Below, in pieces: positions 9,268 to 16,993 of a stretch of 64,000 nt of DNA (positions are counted from its first letter, which is position 1; each line of letters starts with the position of its first letter). Position numbers and translations under genes: made by a program. This stretch comes from Sphingomonas edaphi. GTDB taxonomy: Bacteria; Pseudomonadota; Alphaproteobacteria; Sphingomonadales; Sphingomonadaceae. The notes below the pieces were generated by a model. The model was given only the letters and a program-made list of their open reading frames with translations. It ran no database searches and was not told where the DNA came from. The stretch lies in NCBI RefSeq assembly GCF_003583725.1, contig NZ_QXTF01000003.1, forward strand, positions 124,001-188,000, given 5' to 3'.

Positions 9268-9509
9268 CCGTTGGCGATCGCCGAGTCCACCAGCTTGCGC
9301 CAAGCGGCAGCTTCGCTCGGATCGGTCACACCAGGATCCGGCTCCCGCATGGTATGGAGAATTGCCATCGCCTGGTTGAGGTGGTCACGCCAGTGGTCGT
9401 CGACCGCGTCTGCAGCGTGGCGATTGGTGCCTTCAGCATTGGCGCTGAGTTCCGCGCCCGCCAACACTCTTGCGATCCGTTCCAGCAGCGGCATTGTCCG
9501 TTCGCTCAT
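9264..9509 (-). CDS. Small hypothetical protein, 81 aa, coupled to MFS transporter
   Basis: Soluble, mainly helical protein of about 81 residues starting MSERTMPLLERIARVLAG (an ATG two codons upstream is also possible). It has no signal peptide or membrane segment. It includes DDHWRDHLNQAMAILHTMRE and ends in KLVDSAIANG. The stop codon overlaps the start of the downstream MFS gene (ATGA at 9264-9267), so the two are very likely one transcript. The upstream DUF4126 gene on the same strand ends about 46 bp before it. Function is not known to me. Confidence 0.7.
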   Translation of the reverse strand: MSERTMPLLERIARVLAGAELSANAEGTNRHAADAVDDHWRDHLNQAMAILHTMREPDPGVTDPSEAAAWRKLVDSAIANG

Positions 9510-9555
9510 GGGCATGCTCCTTAGCGACGCATCGACACTTGGTCCTGAATACCGT

Positions 9556-10164
9556 TCAGGGCGTAGGTTGCGGCGGTGGGTTAATGCGGTTGATCCAACC
9601 GCGCAGCGCACGCCGGGCGGCGACGACCAGCCATAGCGACAGGACGACCAAGATCAGCGCGATCAAGGCCGCTGCGATCGGGTTGGCGATGGCCAGGGCG
9701 AGCAGGCCGCCGGTCGCGATATCCTCAGCGCTGGATACGATGACGTTGGAGAAGGGCTCGGGGCTGGCATTTACCAGTGTGCGCGCCCCAGCCTTGCCGG
9801 CATGCGCGACCAAAGCCGCGCCGCCTCCGAGCAGGAAGCTGCCGACTTGCCAAGCGGGATCGGAAGCGTCGATGATCGCCAGGCTGAGAAGGGCGCCGCC
9901 CAAGGGCCGGATGAAGCTATGTACCGCGTCCCAGGCACTGTCGACCCAGGCTACCTTGTCCGCGAAAAACTCCATGAAGGTGCCGACTGCCGCGATTGCC
10001 AACACCCAGTTGTTGGCGAGCACGTCGAGCATCTGGAGCTGGTCGGGCAACGCGACCCAGCCGAATTTCATGCCGAGGCCGGTTATCAGCGTGACGAGGT
10101 AAAGTCGCCAGCCGGCCAGCAGGCTAGTCGAGGCGGCAAGCGCGACGAGTTCAACCGGGGTCAT
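9556..10164 (-). CDS. DUF4126-family membrane protein
   Basis: Integral membrane protein of 202 residues that I associate with DUF4126. It opens MTPVELVALAASTSLLAGWR and has about five hydrophobic segments, with a conserved acidic motif GTFMEFFADKVAWVDSAWD in the second loop. The start at 10164 is chosen because the more upstream residues of the open frame are hydrophilic and unlike the family. It belongs to the minus-strand series with the 81-aa gene and the MFS gene. Biochemical role is unknown; the family name is from memory. Confidence 0.8.
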   Translation of the reverse strand: MTPVELVALAASTSLLAGWRLYLVTLITGLGMKFGWVALPDQLQMLDVLANNWVLAIAAVGTFMEFFADKVAWVDSAWDAVHSFIRPLGGALLSLAIIDASDPAWQVGSFLLGGGAALVAHAGKAGARTLVNASPEPFSNVIVSSAEDIATGGLLALAIANPIAAALIALILVVLSLWLVVAARRALRGWINRINPPPQPTP

Positions 10165-10221
10165 GCCATTCTCCCGCAGACGAGCGCGGAAGGTGGGCGG
10201 AAAGGCCGCCTGACGCAAGCG

Positions 10222-11160
10222 TCAGGGGCAACTAGCCATTCGACGCAATGACGCTTCGACCCTAGCGCGGAGCTCAGGGCCCTTCCACTCCGCCATTTCG
10301 GTGAGGCTCTTTCCCTTGCCGAGGTCGCTCGCAACCCATTGGCCGAGCAGATAGCCGAACCGGGACGGAAGATTGGGGCTGAGCGGCTTGCCGCCGCTGA
10401 AGATGGGTCCATAATTGGCCCAGCCCTCGGAATCGAGCCGGGCAATCATTGCACAAGCTGCTTCCGCCTTATTTGCCTCAACTTTCGCGCGGATCGGTTC
10501 GGGAAGCACCAGGCCCAGCTCCGCATCGGTCGCGCCGGGGTTGAGGACTGCCGAGGCGTGCACGGCCAGCCCTTCCTGCCAAAGCGAGCACCACAGCCCT
10601 TTGCAGTCGCCGAAGCGCGGCGAGTGATAAAGGTGAAACAGTTCGTGATGGAGGAAGGTGCGCGGGTTGTTTTGTCCCTGGTACTGGGCAATCCCGTCGG
10701 CCGCGAAGAACAGATATTCTCGACCCGCGATGGTCCGCGACCCGCCGTCAAATTCGCCGAGGCTCATAACGAGATAAATGGGCTCATCTGCCGGAAGCGG
10801 GCCGATTGCACGGTCAAAGTCCCGAACCGCTGGCGCGAACGTCGACGCGAAGCTGTCGGCGACCCGGACTGCTGCGGCTCGGTCAGCGGACCAGCTTTCG
10901 AGCTTCTTCATCATAATGCCACGCACGAAGTCGCGTTGATCGCCGAAGCGCTCGAAGTCGTAAAACCCAGGAAGCGCGGTCGCGAAATGCTTCTGGATGG
11001 CGGCCCATTGTCGATCGACCGGCTGTCCCGCGAGCGGCGTGAGCAATTCGTCAAATTCATGCGCACGGTCAACCAGCTGAAGTTGCGAGCGCGCCGGTTG
11101 TGGCGAGGCGGTGGCGCAGGCGCCGAGGAGCGTGGCCAGCAAGAGGGGAAGGATACGCAT
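10222..11160 (-). CDS. Putative lipoprotein with HExxH zinc-protease motif
   Basis: Protein of 312 residues with a lipoprotein signal (MRILPLLLATLLGACATAS, lipid on the Cys). It is probably anchored in the outer or inner membrane facing the periplasm. Near residue 170 it has LHHELFHLYHS, an HExxH zinc-binding motif. A downstream glutamate that could be the third ligand lies in WQEGLAVHAS. This layout suggests a gluzincin-type metallopeptidase, perhaps related to DUF2268-like proteases, but substrate and activity are inferred. ATG at 11160 is chosen because it begins the lipoprotein signal; the longer frame adds unlikely residues. Confidence 0.75.
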   Translation of the reverse strand: MRILPLLLATLLGACATASPQPARSQLQLVDRAHEFDELLTPLAGQPVDRQWAAIQKHFATALPGFYDFERFGDQRDFVRGIMMKKLESWSADRAAAVRVADSFASTFAPAVRDFDRAIGPLPADEPIYLVMSLGEFDGGSRTIAGREYLFFAADGIAQYQGQNNPRTFLHHELFHLYHSPRFGDCKGLWCSLWQEGLAVHASAVLNPGATDAELGLVLPEPIRAKVEANKAEAACAMIARLDSEGWANYGPIFSGGKPLSPNLPSRFGYLLGQWVASDLGKGKSLTEMAEWKGPELRARVEASLRRMASCP

Positions 11161-11184
11161 GAAAGCTACTCGCCTTGGGTTGGA

Positions 11185-11220
11185 GGCCGTCACGGATGAA
11201 CCCCGTGACGGCCAGTTTTT
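11185..11220 (+). terminator. Terminator-like hairpin oriented to the plus strand
   Basis: Perfect 11-bp stem (11185-11195 with 11203-11213), 7-nt loop, then TTTTT at 11216-11220. Both flanking genes are on the minus strand, so no annotated transcript needs this terminator; it lies in the 5' flank of the HExxH lipoprotein gene. Confidence 0.55.
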
Positions 11221-11302
11221 ATCTTAGTGAGGTTGGTCGGCCTGCGGCTTTATTTCGCGCCTTCGGGCGGCACCTGTCGCGCCGCCCTCGACCCGCTCGA
11301 TG

Positions 11303-12487
11303 CTAAAGTACCTCGAACAATCCGGCCGCACCCATGCCGCCGCCGATGCACATCGTAGTCACGACATAGCGAGCTCCGCGTCGCTTGCCTTCGAGTAGGG
11401 CGTGGCCCGAGAGGCGCGCACCGCTCATGCCATAGGGGTGACCGATCGAGATGGCGCCGCCGTTGACGTTAAGCAGGTCGTTCGGGATGCCGAGCTTGTC
11501 ACGGCAGTAGAGCACCTGCACCGCGAACGCTTCATTCAGCTCCCAAAGGCCGATGTCGTCCATCTTGAGGCCGAAGCGTTCCAGCAGCTTCGGTACCGCG
11601 AAGACTGGGCCGATACCCATTTCGTCTGGCTCGGTGCCGGCGACAGCCATGCCGACATAGCGGCCAAGCGGTTCCAAGCCGCGCTTCTCGGCGAGCGTGG
11701 CGTCCATTAGGACACACGCAGACGAGCCATCACTGAGCTGGCTCGCGTTGCCGGCGGTGATGCTGGTGCCGGGGCCGAGGACCGGTTGGAGCGATTGCAG
11801 ACCCTCGATCGTCGTGTCAGGACGATTGCCTTCGTCCTTGTCGATCGTGATCTCACGCTTGGAGACTTCGCCGCTTTCCTTGTCCTTGATCGTCATGGTG
11901 ACGTTCGCAGGGACAATCTCGGCGGATAGGCGGCCTTCGGCCTGCGCGGCGGCGGTACGCTGCTGCGACTGAAGTGCATATTCGTCCTGCGCCTCACGGC
12001 TGATGCCGTAGCGCTGGGCGACCGTTTCTGCGGTGCCTAGCATCGGCATGTAGACGTCCTTGTGCATGGCGATCAGCGACGGATCGCCGCCAATTCGCAT
12101 CTCCGGTGTCTGGACGAGGCTGATCGAGTCCTGGCCGCCGGCGGCTACAATATCCATTCGGTCGACGATAATCTGCTTGGCGGCGATGGCGATGGCCATG
12201 AGGCCCGACGCGCACTGGCGGTCGATGGTTTGGCCGCTGACGGTGACGGGGCAGCCGGCGCGGAGCGCGACTTGGCGACCGATGTTGCCGGCCTGCGTGC
12301 CCTGGGTGAGGACGGCACCCCAAACGACATCATCGATTTCGCCCGCCTCGATACCCGCACGTTCGATGGCAGGAGTGAGCGACAGGGCGCCGAGCGTTGC
12401 GCCAGGTGTAGCGTTGAACGCGCCCTTATAGGCTCGGCCGATCGGAGTGCGTGCTGTGGAGACGATGACGGCGTCGCGGACGGACAT
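11303..12487 (-). CDS. Acetyl-CoA C-acyltransferase (thiolase)
   Basis: Thiolase of 394 residues that cleaves 3-ketoacyl-CoA with CoA (beta-oxidation) or condenses acetyl-CoA units. The acylated nucleophile is Cys92 in [11 protein letters not shown]. The His of the active site is in [10 protein letters not shown] and the second Cys in [12 protein letters not shown] near the C-terminus. The length is typical. The MaoC-like hydratase gene starts upstream on the same strand and ends 10 bp before this start, so the pair probably works on enoyl/3-hydroxyacyl-CoA intermediates. A FadA-like versus PhaA-like role cannot be settled from the sequence. Confidence 0.93.
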   Translation of the reverse strand: MSVRDAVIVSTARTPIGRAYKGAFNATPGATLGALSLTPAIERAGIEAGEIDDVVWGAVLTQGTQAGNIGRQVALRAGCPVTVSGQTIDRQCASGLMAIAIAAKQIIVDRMDIVAAGGQDSISLVQTPEMRIGGDPSLIAMHKDVYMPMLGTAETVAQRYGISREAQDEYALQSQQRTAAAQAEGRLSAEIVPANVTMTIKDKESGEVSKREITIDKDEGNRPDTTIEGLQSLQPVLGPGTSITAGNASQLSDGSSACVLMDATLAEKRGLEPLGRYVGMAVAGTEPDEMGIGPVFAVPKLLERFGLKMDDIGLWELNEAFAVQVLYCRDKLGIPNDLLNVNGGAISIGHPYGMSGARLSGHALLEGKRRGARYVVTTMCIGGGMGAAGLFEVL

Positions 12488-12497
12488 TGGAATTCTC

Positions 12498-12953
12498 CTA
12501 GGTGAAAATCAGGCCGAGCCACTGGGCAGTGAGGGCGGGGCGTTCCTCGCCTTCGATTTCGACCGTAACAGTATGCTTAAGCAGAAGCTGGCCCGGCGCC
12601 TTGTAGTCAACGGCGTCGAGCGTGAAGTGGCCGCGGACGCGCTTTCCCGAGCGCACCGGAGCGATGAAGCGCACGCGGTCGAGGCCGTAGTTGACCGCCA
12701 TCTTTGCCGTGTCGGGAACCTGCATCACGTCGGCCGCCATGCGCGATAGCAGTGACAGCGAGAGGAAGCCGTGGGCGATCGTGCTGCCGAACGGGGTCTG
12801 CGCAGCAGCTGCGGGATCGATGTGGATGAACTGGTGATCGTCGGTCGCATCGGCAAAGGCGGTGATGCGATCTTGGCCGACCTCGATCCAACCGGACGCG
12901 CCGAGTGGGTGTCCCACTTTGGCGCGGATATCATCGAGGCTGGCGACGGGCAT
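12498..12953 (-). CDS. MaoC-family enoyl-CoA hydratase/dehydratase
   Basis: Hot-dog-fold hydratase of 151 residues. The MaoC/R-hydratase motif is visible as [18 protein letters not shown] (Asp and His catalytic dyad), followed by [16 protein letters not shown]. It begins [18 protein letters not shown]. It lies directly upstream of the thiolase with a 10-bp gap, which suggests a two-gene operon for acyl-CoA metabolism, possibly supplying or degrading PHA monomers (phaZ is 7 kb away). Substrate chain length is not determinable. Confidence 0.9.
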   Translation of the reverse strand: MPVASLDDIRAKVGHPLGASGWIEVGQDRITAFADATDDHQFIHIDPAAAAQTPFGSTIAHGFLSLSLLSRMAADVMQVPDTAKMAVNYGLDRVRFIAPVRSGKRVRGHFTLDAVDYKAPGQLLLKHTVTVEIEGEERPALTAQWLGLIFT

Positions 12954-13020
12954 TTCGCGACGTTCCTAGGCCTGTCCCGAAGGCGCTGGCAAGTGCAGCC
13001 CGGGCGACGCTACGGCAAGC

Positions 13021-14187
13021 TTATTTGGATTTGCTCGGCGGCGCCCAAGGCATGACGAGCGTCCCGTCCGGCGCGGCGGTGAAGGTTGTTTGCGTCGGGT
13101 AGGCGAACTCGATTCCCTCGCGAGCGAAGATGCGCATGACGGAGGTGATGATCGCGGATTTATGCTTGGCGAGCACGTCGGCATCGCGGGTGCGATCATC
13201 ATAGACCAACTCGCAGTCAATCGAGCTGGCGCCGAAGTTGAGGGCGACGCAGCGGACCAAACGGCAGCTCTTAACTTCACTGATTGCTTCATCGACAATC
13301 TCAGGGAGTCTGTCGATCGTGTCGGGTGAGGTCTGGTAGACCAAACCGAACGGCAGGGTGATGCGCCTGACCCGGGCATCTGCGATGTTGGTGACTTCCT
13401 GTTCAAGCAGCTTCGTATTGGCCATGATGACCTGCTCACCGGTGACAGCGCGAAGGCGGGTGGTCTTGAGGCCGATGCGCTCGACCGTGCCGACCGTAGA
13501 AGGTGCGGCCCCGTAGCGGATAACATCGCCGCGCCGGAACGGGCGGTCGAAGACAATGGCGAGGGCCGCGAACAGGTCCGAAAAAATGCCCTGCGCAGCA
13601 AGGCCGATGGCGATGCCGCCGATGCCAAGGCCCGCGACGAGCGCCGTGACGTTAACGCCCAGATTGTCGAGGATGACGATGAAGGCGATGGCGAAGGCGG
13701 CGACGCTGACCAGCACTCGGATCAGCGACATGGCGTTGCCCAGCGTGGAAGCGCCTGGATCTTCACCGACCCGGCTTCGGATCACGCCGAGAATGATCTC
13801 CCGAGCCCAGATCGCCACCTGCAACGCAGCAGCGACGATGAAAAGGATATCTGCCAGCCGCGCCAGCTTTGGCGGGACGGCCGCATAGCTGACGACGATT
13901 TCGATCGCCGCGGCGACCATGAAAAAGATGGTCGTCTTCGTCAGGACACTGCCGATGATGCCCCGCCAGCGTCGGCATTCAGGATCCCCGGCGAGCAACC
14001 GACCGCCAAGCGCCCGGACGATCAGCATCAGACCGACGATCCCGGCAGCGACTAGGCTGCCGATCATCAGGCCTTGGAGGTTGTCGCCGACCCAATCGAT
14101 CAAGCCGACGACCGGAGCCGCGCTTTTCTGCGCAATGTCTCCGGTTCGTTCGGCAGCGGCATCGAGTGCGGAAGCGGGGCTGTTCAT
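13021..14187 (-). CDS. Mechanosensitive ion channel, MscS family
   Basis: Protein of 388 residues with about five predicted membrane helices, then the MscS core. The pore-lining helix is GLGIGGIAIGLAAQGIFSDL and is followed by the beta domain motif VFDRPFRRGDVIRYGA. It should release solutes during hypo-osmotic shock. The ATG at 14187 gives a normal N-terminus; a TTG at 14223 overlapping the upstream topoisomerase stop is possible but less likely. It lies downstream of the topoisomerase IB gene on the same strand, probably co-transcribed. Confidence 0.9.
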   Translation of the reverse strand: MNSPASALDAAAERTGDIAQKSAAPVVGLIDWVGDNLQGLMIGSLVAAGIVGLMLIVRALGGRLLAGDPECRRWRGIIGSVLTKTTIFFMVAAAIEIVVSYAAVPPKLARLADILFIVAAALQVAIWAREIILGVIRSRVGEDPGASTLGNAMSLIRVLVSVAAFAIAFIVILDNLGVNVTALVAGLGIGGIAIGLAAQGIFSDLFAALAIVFDRPFRRGDVIRYGAAPSTVGTVERIGLKTTRLRAVTGEQVIMANTKLLEQEVTNIADARVRRITLPFGLVYQTSPDTIDRLPEIVDEAISEVKSCRLVRCVALNFGASSIDCELVYDDRTRDADVLAKHKSAIITSVMRIFAREGIEFAYPTQTTFTAAPDGTLVMPWAPPSKSK

Positions 14188-14219
14188 TTGGCGGTCAATG
14201 GCCAACGCGGGCCGACTGT

Positions 14220-15248
14220 TCAAGCCGCGGCCTTGCGGGCGGTGGCTTTGGCGCGGCGCCGCGAACGGCGCGGCTTGCGTTTCAAAAACTTGAGAAACCC
14301 GGTTTCGGCGCTGGTCAGACGGCGGCGCGCGCGGGGCCGCTTCATGCCTCGCAACGGGTCTTCAGGATCCTCTTGCAGCGCCTCAATCAGGCAGGGATGG
14401 ACATAGCTCTTCCGGCTCATGGTCGGAGTGTTGCCGAGGGCCTCGGCCACAGGCTCGAGCACCGTTTTCAGGCTGATGCGCTTGCTTTCCGCTTTTTCGA
14501 GCAATTGTTCGAAAAAGATCACGCTGGCACCCCACGTACGGAAATGCTTGGCCGTAAAGTCGCTGCCGGTCGCTTCGCGGATATAGTCGTTAACGTCCGA
14601 CGAGGTGACCGCTTTCGGCTCGCCATTGCCATTGAGATACTGGAAGAGGTGCTGACCGGGCAGGTCCTCGCACTTGCGGACAATGCGCTTCAGGTTGGCG
14701 TCGGTTACGGTGACCTCGTGGACGATGCCGTGCTTGCCGGTGAAGCGCATCTTCAGCTTGCCGCCGACCTTTTTAAGATGGCGGCTGCGCAGCGTGGTCG
14801 CGCCGAAGCTCTTGTTGGCCTTGGCATATTGTTCGTTCCCAACGCGGATATGTTCCTGGTCCAGCAGGCGAATGACCGCCGCGAGGACCGTATCCCGCTC
14901 GAGCTTGCGCTTTTTCAGGTCCTTTTCGACGCGTTTGCGAAGTTTGGGGAGAGCTTCGCCAAATTCTCTGCAATTGTCGTACTTCGAGGCATCCCGCTTC
15001 GATCGGTAGTCGGCATGGTATCGATATTGCTTGCGGCCGCGCGCGTCCTTGCCTGTCGCCTGGATGTGGCCATTCGCGTCCTTGCAATACCAGGCATCGG
15101 TATATGCGGGGGGGAGGGCGATTGAGTTGAGGCGGTCGATTTCGTCGCGGTCGGTGACGCGGTCACCCTTCTCGTCGAAATATTGCCAGTAGCGGCCATG
15201 CCGCTTGCGCGTATAGCCCGGCTCGCCGTCGGAGCTGTGCCGAAGCAT
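14220..15248 (-). CDS. DNA topoisomerase IB (poxvirus/bacterial type)
   Basis: Type IB topoisomerase of 342 residues that relaxes supercoils through a 3'-phosphotyrosine link. The N-terminal part has KYDNCREFGEALPKLR. The catalytic region has VGNEQYAKANKSFGATTLR, then DFTAKHFRTWGAS and the nucleophile Tyr in MSRKSYVHPCLIEAL. The C-terminus is a Lys/Arg-rich tail typical of small bacterial forms. ATG at 15248 has GGAGGG about 9 nt upstream; the longer frame to 15320 lacks this. Immediately upstream, and divergent, is a PfpI-like gene. Confidence 0.93.
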   Translation of the reverse strand: MLRHSSDGEPGYTRKRHGRYWQYFDEKGDRVTDRDEIDRLNSIALPPAYTDAWYCKDANGHIQATGKDARGRKQYRYHADYRSKRDASKYDNCREFGEALPKLRKRVEKDLKKRKLERDTVLAAVIRLLDQEHIRVGNEQYAKANKSFGATTLRSRHLKKVGGKLKMRFTGKHGIVHEVTVTDANLKRIVRKCEDLPGQHLFQYLNGNGEPKAVTSSDVNDYIREATGSDFTAKHFRTWGASVIFFEQLLEKAESKRISLKTVLEPVAEALGNTPTMSRKSYVHPCLIEALQEDPEDPLRGMKRPRARRRLTSAETGFLKFLKRKPRRSRRRAKATARKAAA

Positions 15249-15331
15249 CTTTTCTGACCCTCCATCGTTGGTCGAGCGATAAAGGATGGGGCGCCAAGCG
15301 GTTCCGTCCACGTCCAGCACAGGAGCAAAAC

Positions 15332-15874
15332 ATGCCGGCGATTGCCGAAACGAAGATCTTGATCGTAGCCACCAACCGCTTTGAGGAAAGCGAACTCTTT
15401 GGGCCGCGTGAAATCCTGATGGAACGTGGAGCGTCCGTGACCCTGGCCTCGCCTGACCTCGATGAAATCATGGGTACCGTGCATGATGAGCCTGGCAAGA
15501 GGATCAAGCCGGACATGGCGCTTGATGACGTCAGAGCCGCGGATTTCGATGCCCTCCTGCTCCCGGGCGGGGTGAGCAATCCGGACCAGCTTCGCATGAA
15601 CGAAGATGCTGTGGGTCTCGTTCGCGAATTCGCAAATAGCGGTAAGCCCGTCGCCGCAATCTGCCATGGGCCTTGGCTGCTCGTTGAAGCCGACGTGCTT
15701 AGAGGCCGCAAGGCAACTAGCTGGCCATCGATTCGGACCGACCTTAAGAATGCCGGTGCCGATGTCGTTGACGAGGAAGCCGTCACGGACGGTAATATCG
15801 TGACGAGCCGCAAACCAGAGGATGTGCCCGCTTTCACGGAGGCGCTGATCAAGCTCGTCGAGGCGCGCGCTTAA
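15332..15874 (+). CDS. DJ-1/PfpI-family protein (class I glutamine amidotransferase-like)
   Basis: DJ-1/PfpI superfamily protein of 180 residues. The nucleophile elbow is AAICHGPWLL with Cys111, and the upstream strand ends in LLLPGGVSNPD. The first strand carries FEESELFGP with the conserved Glu. Members act as peptidases, chaperones or glyoxalase/deglycase-like enzymes, often in stress. AGGAGC 8 nt upstream supports the start. It is divergent from topoisomerase IB across 83 bp. Confidence 0.88.
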   Translation: MPAIAETKILIVATNRFEESELFGPREILMERGASVTLASPDLDEIMGTVHDEPGKRIKPDMALDDVRAADFDALLLPGGVSNPDQLRMNEDAVGLVREFANSGKPVAAICHGPWLLVEADVLRGRKATSWPSIRTDLKNAGADVVDEEAVTDGNIVTSRKPEDVPAFTEALIKLVEARA

Positions 15875-15910
15875 ACTCGCTGCTAACTTATTGCCGATAG
15901 TGCGGTCCCC

Positions 15911-16381
15911 ATGACGACGGGACAAAAGCCGCATCCGATCGAAACTTCAGTAGAATGGTTGGCCGCAGCCGCACTGGCGTCGGCTACCTGTTGGTCTGTT
16001 TGGGCTCTAACAGCGCTGCCGGTCGCGGCCGTTGCCGGGGCAATCGTGACTGCGATCGTGAGCAAGCTGATACTTGCAGCTATTGGACGGTCGTCGACCC
16101 AAGCAATCGCGGCCGCTTTTGTGCCGGTCGCCTTTGAGGAAGCGACCTTCGCCGATGAGCTGCTGCTCGACGATCCCTTGATCAGCATCGATCCGGATTC
16201 GCGCGTGGTTCGGTTGTTCGAACGCCCGGACGCGACGCCCGGCGAGCTCGTAACGAGAATTTCAGATTTCCTTGGGGAACGCGCGGCACCGGTATCTGCC
16301 CAGGTTCCAGAATACAGCCCAGTGGATGCGAGCGCAGCCCTGCACGCTGCGTTGGCAAATATCCGTGCTTCGCTGCGCTAA
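15911..16381 (+). CDS. Hypothetical membrane protein, 156 aa
   Basis: Unrecognised protein of 156 residues. One or two hydrophobic segments span about residues 16-60 (Ala/Val/Leu-rich), followed by a soluble acidic C-terminal half with FADELLLDDPLISIDPDSR and a helix near the end. It is probably anchored by its N-terminus with the tail in the cytoplasm. It starts 36 bp after the PfpI-like gene on the same strand and may be co-transcribed. No function is proposed. Confidence 0.65.
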   Translation: MTTGQKPHPIETSVEWLAAAALASATCWSVWALTALPVAAVAGAIVTAIVSKLILAAIGRSSTQAIAAAFVPVAFEEATFADELLLDDPLISIDPDSRVVRLFERPDATPGELVTRISDFLGERAAPVSAQVPEYSPVDASAALHAALANIRASLR

Positions 16382-16413
16382 GCGACACCCGTAATTGCAA
16401 TACGACCAAGCCT

Positions 16414-16587
16414 TCAGCCTTTACGCCGGTCGATCGCCCAAACAGCCAGGCTGAAAAAAGCACCAATTCCAAAGCCTACAAGCATCCATAAGATCGGCTC
16501 ACCCCGGTAGGCGCCATAGATCGCGCCGAGAACCGGGCCAAGAAAGAGGAAAATGCCGCCTGAGGCAGGCGTACGGCTTTTTGTCAT
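16414..16587 (-). CDS. Small membrane protein, 57 aa
   Basis: Short gene reading MTKSRTPASGGIFLFLGPVL at its start and ending AVWAIDRRKG. It has two hydrophobic stretches (about residues 11-27 and 33-50) and a short glycine/charged turn (YRGEP), so it is probably a two-helix inner-membrane protein. An ATG two codons upstream (16593) is equally possible. The composition is strongly protein-like and matches the strand bias of small sphingomonad membrane proteins I recall, but no function is known. It is convergent to the 156-aa gene. Confidence 0.65.
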   Translation of the reverse strand: MTKSRTPASGGIFLFLGPVLGAIYGAYRGEPILWMLVGFGIGAFFSLAVWAIDRRKG

Positions 16588-16703
16588 GGCCATCCCATGC
16601 CCGCCGCTGGCACTGACGGCAAGAAGATCGACAAGATGGTTACCGACTTGTTGACCGCGTCTATGCCCCGAAACGCAAGGAGCGTCAGTTTAATCGTGAC
16701 GGC

Positions 16704-16913
16704 ATGGACATGCCTTTCATTACTGGACGTAAAGCGCTGGCTGACGCCGCGCTATTGATCGAAACCTACGGCGATAATGCCGGGTTCGAAGCGGCCGCTC
16801 GCGCTGAAAGCAGCCGCGATAACGGTAATGTCATTCGCTTTTGCCATTGGCGGCAGATCGAACGGGTCATCGTAACGCTGACCGAACAGGAAGTCCGCGG
16901 CACCATCCACTAG
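16704..16913 (+). CDS. Small conserved-looking hypothetical protein, 69 aa
   Basis: Soluble helical protein of 69 residues. It has ALADAALLIETYGDNAGFEA in the first half, a Ser/Arg turn (AESSRDNGN) and CHWRQIERVIVTLTEQEV in the second. This pattern looks like a small conserved alphaproteobacterial family, but I cannot name it. An internal ATG at residue 3 is an alternative start. It precedes tamA by 80 bp on the same strand. Confidence 0.6.
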   Translation: MDMPFITGRKALADAALLIETYGDNAGFEAAARAESSRDNGNVIRFCHWRQIERVIVTLTEQEVRGTIH

Positions 16914-16993
16914 GCCGAACCGGCCGGAAAAAGCGCCGTCCCGCACGCGCGCGGGAGGTGGCGTCTCCGAATGCGCATGCTAGGCTGAGCGCG

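Noticed and set aside
10339-11199. 286-codon plus-strand frame opposite the HExxH lipoprotein gene
   Set aside because: Fully antisense; no motif or signal. The plus-strand hairpin at 11185-11220 is noted separately as an RNA signal only.
14166-15125. 319-codon plus-strand frame opposite topoisomerase IB
   Set aside because: Shadow of a GC-rich gene with clear catalytic motifs.
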